Under the pieces are notes generated by a model. It searched no databases, was not told where the DNA came from, and saw only the letters and a list, made by a program, of their open reading frames with translations. Source: Rhodospirillales bacterium (GTDB lineage Bacteria > Pseudomonadota > Alphaproteobacteria > Rhodospirillales > Defluviicoccaceae). From it: a stretch of DNA of 23,301 bases. Positions 1 to 7,490 of the stretch are shown here, one piece after another (the stretch's first letter is position 1; the number at the start of each line of letters is the position of its first letter). The position numbers and the translations under genes were made by a program. The stretch spans positions 1-23,301 of the forward strand of contig JAHCKI010000007.1 of the NCBI GenBank assembly GCA_026125865.1, read 5' to 3'.

Positions 1-6
1 CCTGAC

Positions 7-1677
7 ATGAGCCAAAAACAGAAACTTGAACTGACTTGGGTGGGCAAGGAAAACCGGCCGCGGCTGGAGCCGCGCATTCTGCTCGAAGATCCCGAGAAGA
101 CGTATCACGCGGCGCACCGGGTTAGCGACACCGACATCTTCGACAACCGTCTGATCTTCGGCGACAACCTGCTCGCGCTGAAGGCCCTAGAGCAAGAATT
201 TGCTGGCAAGGTGAAGTGCATCTTCATTGACCCGCCGTACAACACGGGCAGCGCCTTCGAACATTACGACGATGGTCTGGAGCACTCGATTTGGCTCGGC
301 CTAATGCGTGATCGTCTCGAACTCATCCGTCGCCTAATGGCGTACGATGGTTCCTTGTGGATCACGATAGACGACAATGAGGCGCATTATTTGAAGGTTA
401 TGTGTGATGAGATTTTCGGGCGCTTCAATTTCGTCGGGAACGCAATCTGGCAAAAAAAATACACCATTGCAAACGATGCAAAATGGCTATCGGAGAATCA
501 CGATCACGTTCTGATCTATGCCTCCAACAAAGAGGCGTGGCGGCCATATCGTCTTGAGCGAAGCGCGGAGATGGATAGTCGGTATCGAAATCCGGATAAC
601 CATCCGAAAGGTCCATGGAAATCCACCCCTCTATACGCAAAGCGGACTGGAACGGAAAAGGAGCAAGCGTTCTCGTTCCGCTTCAAGAACGGGGTTGTAT
701 GGTCGCCTCCCAAGGGCACATCCCCCCGTTTTCCCGCGGAAGCGTTGCGCCAGATGGATGAAAACGACGAGATATGGTTCGGGTCAAATGGCAACGCAAC
801 GCCGTCGAGAAAAACCTTCTTAAGGGAGCTTAAAGTTTCTGGCCCTCCGGCGCCCACGATTTGGCTTCATTCTGATGCGGGCAACAATCACGAAGCACGC
901 GAGGAAGTAAAGGCGATCAATCCGGAGGATTCATTCGCTACCCCTAAGCCAGAAAAATTGCTTAAAAGGATTCTCGATCTTGCAACCTTACCTGGCGACC
1001 TCGTACTCGATTCCTTCGCGGGCTCCGGGACGACCGGCGCGGTCGCGCACAAGATGGGGCGGCGCTGGATCATGGTCGAGCTGGGTGAGCACTGCCACAC
1101 CCACATCATTCCCCGCCTGAAAAAGGTCATCGACGGCGAGGATACGGGCGGTATTACTGAGGCAGTCGACTGGCAAGGCGGCGGCGGCTTTCGCTACTAC
1201 CGGCTGGCGCCGTCGCTGCTCGAAACCGACAAGTGGGGCCGCGAGGTCATCAGCAAAGCCTACAACGCCGCCATGCTGGCCGAGGCCCTGTGCAAGCTCG
1301 AAGGCTTCACCTATGCGCCGAGCGATACGGTCTATTGGCAACAGGGGCATTCGACCGAGCGCGATTTCATCTACGTCACGACGCAGACGCTGTCGCATGA
1401 GCAGCTTCAGCAGCTGAGCGACGAGGTCGGGCGGGACCGGTCGCTGCTCGTGCTGTGCTCGGCCTTTCGCGGAAACCCGGATCACTGGCCGAACCTGACG
1501 GTCAAGAAGATCCCCAACCACATCCGCGCCCGCTGCGAGTGGGGGCGCGACGACTATAGCCTGAACGTCGAGAACCTGCCGAAAGCTGCTCCCAGGGCAG
1601 AGCCTGTTGTGCCGTCGACGCGCGTGGAGACGGGCCAGCCGGATCTGTTCGGCACGAGGACGGGGGGCGGCCAATGA
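7..1677 (+). CDS. mod: Type III restriction-modification DNA methyltransferase (Mod), beta class
   Basis: Modification subunit of a Type III system, which methylates adenine (or N4 of cytosine) at the recognition site using S-adenosylmethionine. The 556 residues show the beta-class order. The catalytic motif DPPYNTG is at residues 75-81, preceded by FGDNLLALKAL at 51-61. A variable target-recognition region spans about 145-305. The motif X-like ATPKPEKLLKRIL is at 311-323 and the SAM-binding DSFAGSGTT at 335-343. A long C-terminal extension (about 380-556) is typical of Type III Mod. The stop overlaps the res start by 4 nt (ATGA), so the two are probably translationally coupled. The recognition region is clearly poorer in GC than the two ends of the gene, suggesting an exchanged specificity module. 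The first ATG, six bases into the window, fits the family N-terminus. Methylated base and target cannot be read from sequence alone. Confidence 0.93.
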   Translation: MSQKQKLELTWVGKENRPRLEPRILLEDPEKTYHAAHRVSDTDIFDNRLIFGDNLLALKALEQEFAGKVKCIFIDPPYNTGSAFEHYDDGLEHSIWLGLMRDRLELIRRLMAYDGSLWITIDDNEAHYLKVMCDEIFGRFNFVGNAIWQKKYTIANDAKWLSENHDHVLIYASNKEAWRPYRLERSAEMDSRYRNPDNHPKGPWKSTPLYAKRTGTEKEQAFSFRFKNGVVWSPPKGTSPRFPAEALRQMDENDEIWFGSNGNATPSRKTFLRELKVSGPPAPTIWLHSDAGNNHEAREEVKAINPEDSFATPKPEKLLKRILDLATLPGDLVLDSFAGSGTTGAVAHKMGRRWIMVELGEHCHTHIIPRLKKVIDGEDTGGITEAVDWQGGGGFRYYRLAPSLLETDKWGREVISKAYNAAMLAEALCKLEGFTYAPSDTVYWQQGHSTERDFIYVTTQTLSHEQLQQLSDEVGRDRSLLVLCSAFRGNPDHWPNLTVKKIPNHIRARCEWGRDDYSLNVENLPKAAPRAEPVVPSTRVETGQPDLFGTRTGGGQ

Positions 1678-4370
1678 GCACCGCGACCATCCGGCATGTC
1701 AACGCGATCGCCGGCCGGCTGAGCCTGCGGCCACCACAGCGCCAATCTCTAGAAATCCTCGACCGGATCACCGAGATCGTGCCGCCGAAGAAAGGCGCGG
1801 ATCTGGACAGTGCGCTGGCCGCCATTCGCAGCGGGTTTCCGAAGGTCTCGGACTTCGAGCGTGAGTTCCCCTCGCTGTGCTTTGCGTTGGCGACCGGCGT
1901 CGGCAAGACCCGGTTGATGGGCGCCTTCGTCAGCTATCTGCACTCGGCGCATGGGCTGAACAACTTCTTCGTCCTCGCGCCGAACCTGACCATCTACAAC
2001 AAATTGATCACCGACTTCACGCCCAACACTCCGAAGTACGTGCTGAAGGGGATTTCGGAGTTCTCGGTCGCCCCACCCGTGATCACGACGGGCGAAACTT
2101 ATGAACGGCAGATCGCCAGCGGCGGCCAGCTGTTTCCGACGACGATCAACATCTTCAACATTTCCAAGATCAATTCCGAGGTGCGCGGAGGCCGCAGCCC
2201 CCGCATCCGCAGCTTCCGCGAGGAGATTGGGGAGAGCTACTTCGACTATCTCGCCGGCCTTCGCGACCTCGTGCTGATCATGGACGAGTCGCACCGCTAT
2301 CGTGCATCGGCCGGCATCCGCGCCATCAACGAGCTGAAGCCGGTGCTCGGCCTGGAATTGACGGCGACGCCGTTCGTTGAGACGAGTCGAGGACCGGCGC
2401 CGTTCAAGAACGTCATCTTCGACTATCCACTCGGCCGCGCCATGGCCGACGGCTTCGTGAAAGAGCCGGCCGTTGTCACCCGCAAGAACTTCAACCCGGC
2501 GGGCATGTCGGTCGAGGCGATCGAGCGCCTGAAGCTGGAAGACGGGGTGCGCCTGCACGAGAGCGTTAAGGTCGACCTGGAGACGTACGCGCGCGAAACG
2601 TCGAGCCCCATCGTCAAGCCGTTTCTACTCGTGATCGCCCGCGACACGACGCATGCGAGCCAGCTCATGCAGCTGATCCAGTCGGACCGCTTCTTCGAGG
2701 GGCGCTATGCAGCGAAGGTTATCCAGGTCGATTCTAGCAGGACCGGTGCGCAAGAAGACGAAATGGTCGAGCGGCTGCTTAAGGTGGAGCACACCGAGGA
2801 GCCAACCGAAATCGTCATCCATGTCAACATGCTGAAAGAGGGATGGGACGTCACCAATCTCTACACCATCGTGCCGCTGCGCGCCGCCAACGCCCGCACG
2901 CTCATTGAGCAATCGATCGGGCGCGGCCTTCGTCTGCCCTACGGCAGGCGAACAGGGGTGACTGCCGTCGACCGGTTGAACATTGTCGCTCACGACCGCT
3001 TCCAGGAGATCGTCGAGGAGGCCAACAAGCCCAGTTCGGCCATCCGCCTGCAACAGGTGGTGCTAAATCCTGACGAACTGCAGCAGAAAACCGTAACGGT
3101 GGTTTCTGAACCGCAGCTGGCGACGAAGCTCGGGCTACAACCGGATCAGATGACATCGAGCACTCCGCTCACCCCAGTTAGCGCAACACCGGTCTTTGCC
3201 GACGCGGAAGAACAGAAGGTCGCGCGGATCACCTACGACGTAATTCGCAAGTTGGAAACCCAGCCGGATACCCTGCCAAGCCTGAGCTATCTGCAGAAGC
3301 CAGAGGTACGAGCGGCTGTGCTATGCGAGGTTGCAAGCCAATACCGGCCGGCGCAGATGGAGCTCAAGGGGATCGTCAAGGAACCCGACCTCGCCGCCAT
3401 CGTCGCCAAGACCGCCGAGATCGTCGTTCAACAGACGATCGACATCCCCCGCATCCTCGTGGTGCCGAAGGGGGAAGTGCGATCGGGCTACCGTCCTTTC
3501 ACCCTCGATCTCGCGACGATGAACTATCAGGCGCCATCCGAGGAGCTTTGGATCCAGTACCTGCGGACGAACCAGCTCGAAATTCTCGGGTTGGGCAAGG
3601 GCGGAATCCAGGAACAGCGGCTCGATGACTATGTCGTCAGCAGTTTGATCGACTTCGATGATGTGGCCTATGACGGCCACGCTGATTTGCTTTACGAGCT
3701 TGCCGGACAGGTGACCGAACACCTGCGGAGCTACCTTTCCGAGGACGAGACCAGCAAGGTGATGAGGTTGCACCAGAAGGAAATCGGCCGCTTTGTGCAC
3801 GCGCAGATGCAGCACCACTATTGGGAGGAGGCCGTCGATTACGAGGTGAAGGTCAGTCGAGGGTTCACCGAGCTTCGGCCAAGCGCCTACACCGCCGCAG
3901 CGGGCGAGCAACCGCTCGACTACCGAAACTCGCCCGCTGACAAGAGCAATATGGCGAAATACCTGTTCGGCGGCTTCAAGCGCTGCCTTTACCCTATGCA
4001 AAAGTTTCAGTCGGATGCGGAGCGGAAGCTTTCGGTGATCCTGGAACGCGAAGCCCTCAAGTGGTTCAAACCGGCGAAGGGGCAGTTCCAGCTCTTTTAT
4101 AAGAGCGGCGTCGAGCAACTAGAATATCAGCCGGACTTCGTCGCCGAGACTTCCGATCTCGTCTACATGCTGGAGCCCAAGGCCAGAAACCAGATGGAAG
4201 ACACCGATGTTCTCGCGAAGAAAGCGGCTGCCGTTCAATGGTGTCGGAACGCGAGCAATCATGCTGCGAGCTATCAAGGCAAACCATGGCATTACGCGCT
4301 TATCCCCCACGACGTCATCTCCGAGAACATGACGCTGCGTGGTCTGGCCGAACGGTTCGCGGGGAATTGA
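1674..4370 (+). CDS. res: Type III restriction endonuclease subunit (Res), DEAD/DEAH helicase-nuclease
   Basis: Restriction subunit, an ATP-driven SF2 translocase with a nuclease domain that works with the Mod subunit encoded just upstream. In the 898 residues, Walker A ATGVGKT is at 73-79, the DEAH-box variant DESH at 204-207, TATPF at 230-234, VNMLKEGWDV at 384-393 and the arginine-finger motif QSIGRGLRLP at 413-422. Near the C-terminus a PD-(D/E)xK nuclease signature is intact: P820-D821 followed by E834-x-K836. All key helicase and nuclease residues are present, so the protein looks active. Length matches Type III Res subunits (about 850-1000). The start ATG overlaps the mod stop. No further gene of the system follows; about 276 bases of undistinguished DNA lead to the tRNA-Ser gene. 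Confidence 0.93.
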   Translation: MSTATIRHVNAIAGRLSLRPPQRQSLEILDRITEIVPPKKGADLDSALAAIRSGFPKVSDFEREFPSLCFALATGVGKTRLMGAFVSYLHSAHGLNNFFVLAPNLTIYNKLITDFTPNTPKYVLKGISEFSVAPPVITTGETYERQIASGGQLFPTTINIFNISKINSEVRGGRSPRIRSFREEIGESYFDYLAGLRDLVLIMDESHRYRASAGIRAINELKPVLGLELTATPFVETSRGPAPFKNVIFDYPLGRAMADGFVKEPAVVTRKNFNPAGMSVEAIERLKLEDGVRLHESVKVDLETYARETSSPIVKPFLLVIARDTTHASQLMQLIQSDRFFEGRYAAKVIQVDSSRTGAQEDEMVERLLKVEHTEEPTEIVIHVNMLKEGWDVTNLYTIVPLRAANARTLIEQSIGRGLRLPYGRRTGVTAVDRLNIVAHDRFQEIVEEANKPSSAIRLQQVVLNPDELQQKTVTVVSEPQLATKLGLQPDQMTSSTPLTPVSATPVFADAEEQKVARITYDVIRKLETQPDTLPSLSYLQKPEVRAAVLCEVASQYRPAQMELKGIVKEPDLAAIVAKTAEIVVQQTIDIPRILVVPKGEVRSGYRPFTLDLATMNYQAPSEELWIQYLRTNQLEILGLGKGGIQEQRLDDYVVSSLIDFDDVAYDGHADLLYELAGQVTEHLRSYLSEDETSKVMRLHQKEIGRFVHAQMQHHYWEEAVDYEVKVSRGFTELRPSAYTAAAGEQPLDYRNSPADKSNMAKYLFGGFKRCLYPMQKFQSDAERKLSVILEREALKWFKPAKGQFQLFYKSGVEQLEYQPDFVAETSDLVYMLEPKARNQMEDTDVLAKKAAAVQWCRNASNHAASYQGKPWHYALIPHDVISENMTLRGLAERFAGN

Positions 4371-4646
4371 GGCGAGAGTGGTTTTGATTCCAGTTGCTTT
4401 TGCCACCCGCTTGCAGCTTCGAATTGGTCACTAGCTCGATGCTCCGCAAGCCATTGATGTGAAACAAAACTCAAGCTTGTGACTTTTCGGGCGCAGTCAC
4501 CAGCTTTCAGAGAAACCGGCCAAACAGAGAACGAAATCGCGTTGCCGCACAAGGCCAAGATCACCAGCCGCACCCGCAAACCCCTTTGAAACAACGCGTT
4601 TTTCTGGCTGCCCGACAGGCGGAGAGAGCGTTTCGTTCGTTGGAAC

Positions 4647-4736
4647 TGGCGGAGGGAGTGGGATTCGAACCCACGACACGGTTCCCCGTGAACACGCTCT
4701 CCAGGCGTGCGCCTTAAGCCGCTCGGCCATCCCTCC
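4647..4736 (-). tRNA. tRNA-Ser (anticodon GGA)
   Basis: A complete 90-nt serine tRNA on the minus strand, with its CCA encoded. The acceptor stem pairs GGAGGGA (4730-4736) with TCCCTCC, followed by discriminator G and CCA (4647-4650). The anticodon stem CACGC/GCGTG encloses the loop CTGGAGA, with anticodon GGA read from 4700-4702. A long variable arm (ACGG/CCGT), as expected for serine tRNA, precedes the T arm GTGGG-TTCGAAT-CCCAC. The 3' end points toward the restriction-modification pair, the side on which tRNA-targeting integrases insert DNA. The 276 bases between it and res hold no gene or clear terminator that I can see. Confidence 0.97.
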
Positions 4737-4780
4737 GATTTTCGGCGCCGACCATCGCGGCCATTGGTGCCGTGTCCCGC

Positions 4781-4809
4781 AACCTAGCCGACACTGCTTG
4801 TCCTCGCAA
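4781..4809 (-). promoter_or_regulatory. Candidate sigma-70 promoter for tRNA-Ser
   Basis: On the minus strand TTGCGA (4804-4809) and TAGGTT (4781-4786) are separated by 17 nt, with the -10 element 44 nt before the tRNA 5' end. Spacing and position fit a tRNA promoter, but the -10 is a weak match, so this is a prediction only. Confidence 0.35.
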
Positions 4810-4879
4810 CGGGAATGCCGCAATACGGGAATACCGCAATACGGAATCGCAAAAGACGGGGCCGCAAAAGACGGGAACG
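4805..4879. repeat. Degenerate short tandem repeat, five units of 13-16 bp
   Basis: Five successive units begin CGCAA at 4805, 4819, 4835, 4848 and 4863 and share the pattern CGCAA-(n)-ACGGG-AA. The last two are nearly identical (CGCAAAAGACGGG). Spacing is 14, 16, 13 and 15 nt with no unique spacers, so it is not a CRISPR. It lies in the 331-base gap between tRNA-Ser and the kinase-like gene. I see nothing else definite in the rest of that gap apart from the kinase gene's ribosome binding site. Confidence 0.6.
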
Positions 4880-5067
4880 CTGCCGCGTGGAAATGCCGCA
4901 AGGGCCTTCGACCCGGTGTACAGGTCCCCGAATCGGGTCGGTTTGCGGTTCTCGTTCCGGCTCGGGACCGGACTGAGTTTCAATATGGCGCGCCGGAGAC
5001 CACGCTCCACCCTTCCCCCAGCGGTCTTGGGGTGTTATGAAAGACGGGGAACGGGGGAGGATAGTAC

Positions 5068-5766
5068 ATGGCAATCGACGCTCAAGCCGTCATCGACGCA
5101 ATGATTCGGGCCCTTGAGGAGCCGCCTCAGCGCGCGCGGCGACTTCGCAGGCCCGTCATAACAATATCTCGAACCATGGCCTCGCGAGGCAACGATGTTG
5201 CCGTCGCCGTGGCCGAGCGGTTGGGATTAGAGTGCTACGATCGTGAGATTCTTGACGGCATCGCCGCCGAGGCGAACGTCAGCAAGAGCTTGATCAACGC
5301 TCTCACCGAGAAGCTGGACGCGGTCGATTCGTGGATCTATTCGGCGGTGTTCGGCAAAAACCTGACGCGCGACGAATACCTCAGGTACCTGACGACAATC
5401 GTTCGCGGTCTGTATCACACCGGCGGCGTCATCTGCGGTCGCGGCGGACACCTTGTACTCGCTGGACGCGATATCCTGCGGGTGCGGATCGTCGGATCGG
5501 TCGAGGCGTGCGCCTCGCGGCTCGCCGAGGAAAGGGGTATCAGCTACACGGACGCCAAACGGGAGGTTCAGGCCGTCAACAAACGCCGGGAAAAATTCAT
5601 TTCGGAGCTTTTCCACACGCCGTCCGACGACGCCACGATGTATGACCTCGTCATCAACACCGACAATTTCCGTCACTTGGATGACATCGTCGAAATCGTC
5701 CTCGCGGCCGTTCACGCCCGCGGTTTCGATCGTCACCTTCGCGAAGTTTCCGCGAACGCTTCGTAG
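5068..5766 (+). CDS. Cytidylate-kinase-like protein
   Basis: A 232-residue protein of the cytidylate kinase-like family (Cytidylate_kin2 type), P-loop NTPase-related proteins mostly of unknown substrate. Family features visible are VITISRTMASRG at 30-41 where the P-loop should lie, the CYDREIL segment at 56-62, CGRGG at 123-127, a basic helix around 165-178 resembling the lid, and YDLVINTD at 192-199 near the C-terminus. The P-loop is degenerate: the usual GSGG-type glycine run is replaced by ASRGND and the Walker lysine is absent, so phosphoryl transfer is uncertain. A strong GGGGGAGG ribosome binding site precedes the ATG. It stands alone, and a perfect hairpin just after the stop may end its transcript. 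True cytidylate kinase (Cmk) is unlikely because the N-terminal motif differs. Confidence 0.8.
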   Translation: MAIDAQAVIDAMIRALEEPPQRARRLRRPVITISRTMASRGNDVAVAVAERLGLECYDREILDGIAAEANVSKSLINALTEKLDAVDSWIYSAVFGKNLTRDEYLRYLTTIVRGLYHTGGVICGRGGHLVLAGRDILRVRIVGSVEACASRLAEERGISYTDAKREVQAVNKRREKFISELFHTPSDDATMYDLVINTDNFRHLDDIVEIVLAAVHARGFDRHLREVSANAS

Positions 5767-5770
5767 GGCA

Positions 5771-5805
5771 CCGTGCGATTAGGCTCAATCAACCTAATCG
5801 CACGG
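5771..5805. repeat. Perfect palindrome, possible terminator, IS630-arm-like
   Basis: CCGTGCGATTAGG (5771-5783) and its exact reverse complement (5793-5805) surround a 9-nt loop. It begins 4 nt after the kinase-like stop codon, so it may end that transcript, although no T-run follows. The left arm plus loop (GTGCGATTAGGCTCAATCAA) matches 12 of 20 positions of the IS630-type end at about 5953-5972, suggesting a common origin with the other palindrome here. Confidence 0.75.
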
Positions 5806-5879
5806 CCGCACCCCCGCGCCTCGCGCGGTAGGTCGGCCGAGGGCAGCCGTATGCTGGGTATTGTGGCGCGAAATTGCGC

Positions 5880-5931
5880 TAGAGCGCGGCGCGGTTAGAT
5901 CGGGTCAATCTGATCGCGTGGTCGCGCTCTA
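5880..5931. repeat. TA-flanked imperfect palindrome, MITE-like
   Basis: A 52-bp element runs from TAGAGCGCG to CGCGCTCTA, each end bounded by TA, the target IS630-family elements duplicate. The inner part (GGTTAGATC ... GATCGCGTGG) pairs imperfectly. Its left arm matches about 19 of 28 positions of the terminal repeat of the IS630 remnant 15 bp downstream. It could be a minimal non-autonomous copy made of two facing ends. No coding capacity. Confidence 0.55.
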
Positions 5932-5944
5932 TATCCTTAGAATC

Positions 5945-6196
5945 TAGAGCGTGTTGCATTTAGTTGGATTCAATATCCGGCGGCTTTGAAGAAGTTGTCG
6001 CATTCCTCGTCTGAGAAGAGATCGCATACGTGCCCCACTGCCTGCCAGAGGTCGTCAAATATTCGCGCGGCGGCTTTGCGGATCAGGGCTTTCAGCTTGG
6101 CGATGGCCATTTCGATGGGATTCAGGTCGGGGCTGTATTGCGGTTGGAACAGAAACCAAGCGCCGATTTGGCGCAGGATGTGGGCGGCCTTTTTCT
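5945..6196 (-). mobile_element. Remnant of an IS630-family insertion sequence (3' part only)
   Basis: Begins with TA followed by GAGCGTGTTGCATTTAG (5945-5963), taken as the right-hand terminal repeat, then carries the C-terminal part of a transposase on the minus strand. The 5' two-thirds of the element and its other end are missing. The remnant meets the 3' end of the YgjP-like gene directly, so a deletion joined them. The exact inner boundary is uncertain by tens of bases. Confidence 0.7.
5970..6196 (-). pseudogene. Truncated IS630-family transposase, C-terminal fragment
   Basis: About 75 codons remain, reading from the KKKAAHILRQIGAWF segment through YSPDLNPIEMAIAKLKALI to the stop after FFKAAGY. 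The YSPDLNPIE block is the hallmark of IS630/Tc1-type DDE transposases and holds the third catalytic acidic residue (E). The two catalytic aspartates lay in the missing N-terminal part, so the fragment cannot transpose. The open frame continues past 6196 on the minus strand, but that part is the YgjP-like gene read in another frame, so I end the remnant at the YgjP stop. Not functional. Confidence 0.85.
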
Positions 6197-6973
6197 TTAC
6201 GATGGGTGGTTGGGTGACCGGCCATAGGCCAGCAATCCGGCGCCGTGTTTCGAGAGCCAGGTTCGGGCCTCGCGGGTGTCGGGCGCCAGTGTCGTGACGG
6301 CCGTCCAGAAGTCGGAGCCATGGTTGCGGACGGCCAAGTGGGCGACTTCGTGGGCGACCACGTAATCGAGAACCGGTGGCGGCGCCATGATCAACCGCCA
6401 ACTGAACGAGAGATTACCGTTGGCCGAGCATGATCCCCAGCGGGAGCGGGTGTCGCGAAGGGTGATGCGCCCGAAGGAGCGGCCGAGATGGGCCGCCTTG
6501 TCGGTGACCTTGGCCGAAATCTCCTCGCGGGCCCGCCGTTTGAGCCAGGCGTGAACGCGATCGTCGAGGCGGTTTTCCGGTCCGCCGACGATGATTTCGT
6601 CGCCGACGACAACGACGCCGGGCGTCGTCCCCGCGTCGTGTCGGATACGGTGGAGGGTGCCGAGCACCGGAACGCGCGCACCGTCGTTGAAGGGAACCGG
6701 CTCCGGAAGCTTGGCGATTCGCGCTCGAATCCAGTCACCCTTGTCGCGTGCGAAGGCCAGCGCCGCCGCTTCGGTCGTTCGCGCCGGAACGGTCACGGTG
6801 ACCTCGCCGGTGGCGGCGGCGACACGTAGGATCATGCGGCGCGCCCGCGGATTGCGGCGAATGTTGATGGAGATGGCGACGCCGCCCATATCCAAGTCCG
6901 CCGTTGAGATGGCGATACCGCCCCGCGGCCGACGCGCGCGCGAGCGAATCAACGGTACGAAATCTCGGATCAT
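6197..6973 (-). CDS. YgjP/SprT-like zinc metallopeptidase (DUF45, M48-like)
   Basis: A 258-residue protein of the YgjP family (DUF45), predicted zinc metallopeptidases of unknown substrate. The metal-binding and catalytic HEVAH is at 208-212, with the family-specific RWGSCS at 178-183 upstream and NHGSDFW at 217-223 downstream supplying the third ligand region. The N-terminal half has the basic NIRRNPRARRMILRV segment (37-51) usual in the family. The ATG overlaps the stop of the upstream YcgN-like gene (ATGA), supporting this start; an internal ATG at 6889 begins just before the conserved domain and is an alternative. The stop TAA lies directly at the edge of the IS630 remnant, so the last few residues (NHPS) may come from the insertion sequence. 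The catalytic core is intact. Confidence 0.88.
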   Translation of the reverse strand: MIRDFVPLIRSRARRPRGGIAISTADLDMGGVAISINIRRNPRARRMILRVAAATGEVTVTVPARTTEAAALAFARDKGDWIRARIAKLPEPVPFNDGARVPVLGTLHRIRHDAGTTPGVVVVGDEIIVGGPENRLDDRVHAWLKRRAREEISAKVTDKAAHLGRSFGRITLRDTRSRWGSCSANGNLSFSWRLIMAPPPVLDYVVAHEVAHLAVRNHGSDFWTAVTTLAPDTREARTWLSKHGAGLLAYGRSPNHPS

Positions 6974-7449
6974 GGGTCTCTGTTGGGGGCTTCGTTTGGC
7001 CCCTCATTTGGCCAAGTGACGATGTGGTGCTCGATCGGCCCCGATTTCGCCTCCGGCACTGCCCGTCCGCGGACCGACGCGCCGACCCGGTGAACGAGAT
7101 CGGGGTCGCCGGACACCAGATGGTGCCACCAGGGCAGGCCGTCGCCGACGACGATTCGGCGATAGGCACAGGACGCGGGCAGCCAGTCGAACGCCGCGAC
7201 CGTCTCCGGCGTCAAGATCTGACAGGACGGCACCCGCTGCTTGCGGTTGGCATAGTCTCGGCAGCGACAGGTGTTGAGGTCGAGAAGACGGCAGGCGACG
7301 TTGGTGTAGACGATGTCGCCGCTGACCGGCTCTTCCAGTTTGGCGAGACAGCATTTGGCGCAGCCATCGCACACGGATTCCCATTCGGCGCGTGTCATTA
7401 GTTCCGGCGATTTCCGCTTCCAGAACTCGGGTTCAACGGCCTCACTCAC
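6970..7449 (-). CDS. YcgN-type cysteine-cluster protein (UPF0260)
   Basis: A 159-residue member of the YcgN/UPF0260 family, small cytoplasmic proteins with a conserved cysteine cluster thought to bind iron-sulfur or zinc; no function is established. The signature is C27-x2-C30-x2-C33-C34, followed by C53, C61, C63, C76 and C94 and the family block RVPSCQILTPETVAAFDWLP (72-91). The C-terminal tail beyond about 135 is proline- and asparagine-rich and not conserved. The start is GTG, preceded by GGGAG at normal spacing. The stop overlaps the YgjP-like start by 4 nt and cobB ends 41 nt upstream, so all three probably share a transcript. Confidence 0.87.
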   Translation of the reverse strand: MSEAVEPEFWKRKSPELMTRAEWESVCDGCAKCCLAKLEEPVSGDIVYTNVACRLLDLNTCRCRDYANRKQRVPSCQILTPETVAAFDWLPASCAYRRIVVGDGLPWWHHLVSGDPDLVHRVGASVRGRAVPEAKSGPIEHHIVTWPNEGPNEAPNRDP

Positions 7450-7490
7450 GCGCGGCTCCCGTAGTGGATCATGTCAGTCGGAACCTTCTA

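Noticed and set aside
3321..4118. Minus-strand open frame of 265 codons inside res.
   Set aside because: Antisense shadow of the Res C-terminal part, which has an intact PD-(D/E)xK nuclease motif on the plus strand.
4805..4879. CRISPR array.
   Set aside because: Units are 13-16 bp, degenerate and directly abutting, with no unique spacers and no cas genes.
4497..4901. Open frames overlapping the tRNA-Ser gene.
   Set aside because: They run through a structurally complete tRNA and the repeat array and resemble no protein.
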